Below are positions 4,886-6,354 of a DNA stretch of 6,354 bases, piece after piece. The stretch comes from RBG-16-66-20 sp038040245 (GTDB lineage: Bacteria > Pseudomonadota > Gammaproteobacteria > Burkholderiales > SG8-39), in assembly GCA_038040245.1 (NCBI GenBank), contig JBBPIU010000149.1, positions 1 to 6,354 on the forward strand. The letters are read 5' to 3'. The notes below the pieces were generated by a model. The model made no database searches. It was not told the DNA's origin and worked only from the letters and a program-made list of their open reading frames with translations. The translations under genes were made by a program, and so were the position numbers. The stretch's first letter is position 1. Each line of letters starts with the position of its first letter.

Positions 4886-6354
4886 GTGTTCGAACCGAAG
4901 CCGTTCGTCGCCGGATTACCCACTCTTCCGGGTGTTTACCGCATGCTCGGCGCCGCGGGCGAGGTGCTCTACGTCGGCAAGGCCGGCGACCTGAAAAAGC
5001 GCGTCAGTTGGTATTTCCAGAAGCAGGGCCTGAGCCCGCGCATCCAGATGATGCTCTCGCAGGTCGCCTCGATCGAGGTGACGGCGACGCGCTCGGAAGG
5101 CGAGGCGCTGCTGCTCGAGAACAATCTCATCAAGAGCCTGTCGCCGCGCTACAACATCCTTTTTCGCGACGACAAGTCCTACCCCTACCTGATGATTTCC
5201 GGCCACCAATTTCCGCGGCTCGGCTTTCATCGCGGGACGAAGGACCGGCGCAACCGCCACTTCGGCCCGTTCCCGCACTCCAATGCGGTGCGCGAGAGCA
5301 TCCAGCTCCTGCAGCGCGTGTTCAGGCTGCGCACCTGCGAGGATTCGGTCTACCAGAACCGCTCGCGCCCCTGCCTGCTGCACCAGATCCGGCGCTGCAC
5401 CGCGCCCTGCACCGGCCTGATAACGGCGCAGGCTTATGCCCAGGACGTGCGCAGCGCCGAACTGTTCCTGCAAGGGCGCGAGGACGACGTGACCCGCCTG
5501 CTGACTGAACGCATGGACAGCGCCGCGGCCGAGCAGCGCTACGAGGAGGCGGCGCTGTACCGGGACCAGATTCGCGCGCTGTCGCGCGTCCAGGCGCGGC
5601 AATACGTCGAGTCGGACCGCGGCGTGGAGGCCGACGTGGTCGCCTGCGTGGTCGAGAGCGGCATGGCCTGCGTCAATCTGGCGATGATCCGCAGCGGCAG
5701 GCATGTCGGTGACCGCAGCTTTTTCCCGACGAATGCCGCGAATGCCGAGGCCGCGGAAGTGCTGAACGCCTTCCTGGACCAGCACTACATCGAGCACCCG
5801 GTGCCGCCCCTGGTGCTGGCAAGCCATGCGGTTGAATTCAAGGCGATCGTCCCGCTGCAGGGGGAGCGCCGCATGTGGCTGCAGATGGCCGAGAAGAACG
5901 CGCGCCTCGCGCTCGCCCAGCGGGCCAAAGAGAAGACGACGCAGGAAGGGCGCATCGTCGCGCTGCGCGAAGCGCTCGGCTTGCCCGATACGGCGCAGAG
6001 AATCGAATGTTTCGACGTCAGCCACACGATGGGAGAGGCTGCGGTGGCCTCCTGCGTGGTATATGACAGGCATGCCATGCAGAAATCCGAGTACCGGCGT
6101 TTCAACATGCGCGACCTGACCCCCGGCGACGACTACGCCGCGATGCGCCAGGCGCTCGAGCGCCGCTACGCACGCGTGTCCGCGGAGGACGGCAAGATCC
6201 CGGACCTGATCCTGATCGACGGTGGCCGCGGGCAGGTGAACGCCGCACGTGCCGCGCTCGCTGAACTCGGCTTGAACGACCTCACCGTGGTCGGCGTGGC
6301 GAAGGGGCCGGAGCGCAAGGCGGGGCTGGAGCAACTGATCCTCGATGCCGACGG
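4886..6354 (+). CDS. uvrC: UvrABC system protein C, N-terminal part (3' end outside window)
   Basis: UvrC makes both incisions, 3' then 5' to the lesion, in nucleotide excision repair after UvrAB recognition. The window holds 489 codons with no frameshift or stop; full-length UvrC is about 600 residues. In order: GIY-YIG nuclease (about 12-90) with PGVY, LYVGKA, Arg39 and Glu78; four cysteines at 151, 163, 171 and 175 with the same spacing as the E. coli iron-sulfur cysteines; UVR domain for UvrB contact (about 200-238, with RYEEAALYRDQI); and the RNase H-like nuclease with Asp377 in FDVSH and Asp445 in LIDGGRGQ. The third catalytic residue (His) and the HhH DNA-binding tail lie beyond the window. 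GTG at 4886 is the only start placed before the GIY-YIG domain; no in-frame ATG precedes it. It is divergent from efp. Confidence 0.98.
   Translation, partial: MFEPKPFVAGLPTLPGVYRMLGAAGEVLYVGKAGDLKKRVSWYFQKQGLSPRIQMMLSQVASIEVTATRSEGEALLLENNLIKSLSPRYNILFRDDKSYPYLMISGHQFPRLGFHRGTKDRRNRHFGPFPHSNAVRESIQLLQRVFRLRTCEDSVYQNRSRPCLLHQIRRCTAPCTGLITAQAYAQDVRSAELFLQGREDDVTRLLTERMDSAAAEQRYEEAALYRDQIRALSRVQARQYVESDRGVEADVVACVVESGMACVNLAMIRSGRHVGDRSFFPTNAANAEAAEVLNAFLDQHYIEHPVPPLVLASHAVEFKAIVPLQGERRMWLQMAEKNARLALAQRAKEKTTQEGRIVALREALGLPDTAQRIECFDVSHTMGEAAVASCVVYDRHAMQKSEYRRFNMRDLTPGDDYAAMRQALERRYARVSAEDGKIPDLILIDGGRGQVNAARAALAELGLNDLTVVGVAKGPERKAGLEQLILDAD

Noticed and set aside
4916..6334. Long minus-strand open frame of 472 codons opposite uvrC
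   Set aside because: It is antisense to an intact UvrC with all family motifs; long antisense frames are expected in G+C-rich genes, and the protein resembles nothing I recognise.

Overview
This window is a compact block of conserved bacterial housekeeping genes. It most resembles the genome of a betaproteobacterium. The reasons are the gene order rnc-era-recO-pdxJ-acpS-nagZ followed by efp and uvrC, the G+C-rich sequence with strong third-position G/C preference, and the close match of each protein to proteobacterial family signatures. The genus cannot be named from the sequence alone.

Layout. Bases 1-4279 hold a single plus-strand gene string. It contains the 3' part of rnc (RNase III), era (ribosome-assembly GTPase), recO (recombination mediator), pdxJ (vitamin B6 synthesis), acpS (holo-ACP synthase) and nagZ (cell-wall recycling glucosaminidase). 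Gaps are at most 8 nt, and the last three junctions are start/stop overlaps of 4, 4 and 13 nt, so this is almost certainly one transcript with translational coupling. The minus-strand gene efp (elongation factor P) meets nagZ tail to tail, and their stop codons overlap in TTAG. On the other side efp is divergent from uvrC (nucleotide-excision endonuclease, cut by the window end). The 43-nt efp-uvrC gap contains the palindrome ATTATAAT, which gives a consensus -10 box on both strands.

How the genes work together. RNase III and Era both act in 16S rRNA maturation and 30S assembly, and RecO and UvrC both act in DNA repair. PdxJ, AcpS and NagZ are unrelated enzymes for cofactor, lipid and peptidoglycan metabolism that travel with this operon. 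EF-P rescues ribosomes stalled at polyproline.

No mobile element, CRISPR array, RNA gene or clearly new system is visible, and there is no gene-free stretch over 300 nt. The points most worth a second look are: an EF-P whose backbone looks like the lysine-modified type but carries arginine in a GGRGG loop tip; an RNase III fragment whose conserved GELKSGG-type loop is degenerate and lacks the acidic residue equivalent to E. coli Glu100; and the palindromic divergent -10, which would leave uvrC nearly leaderless behind a GTG start.
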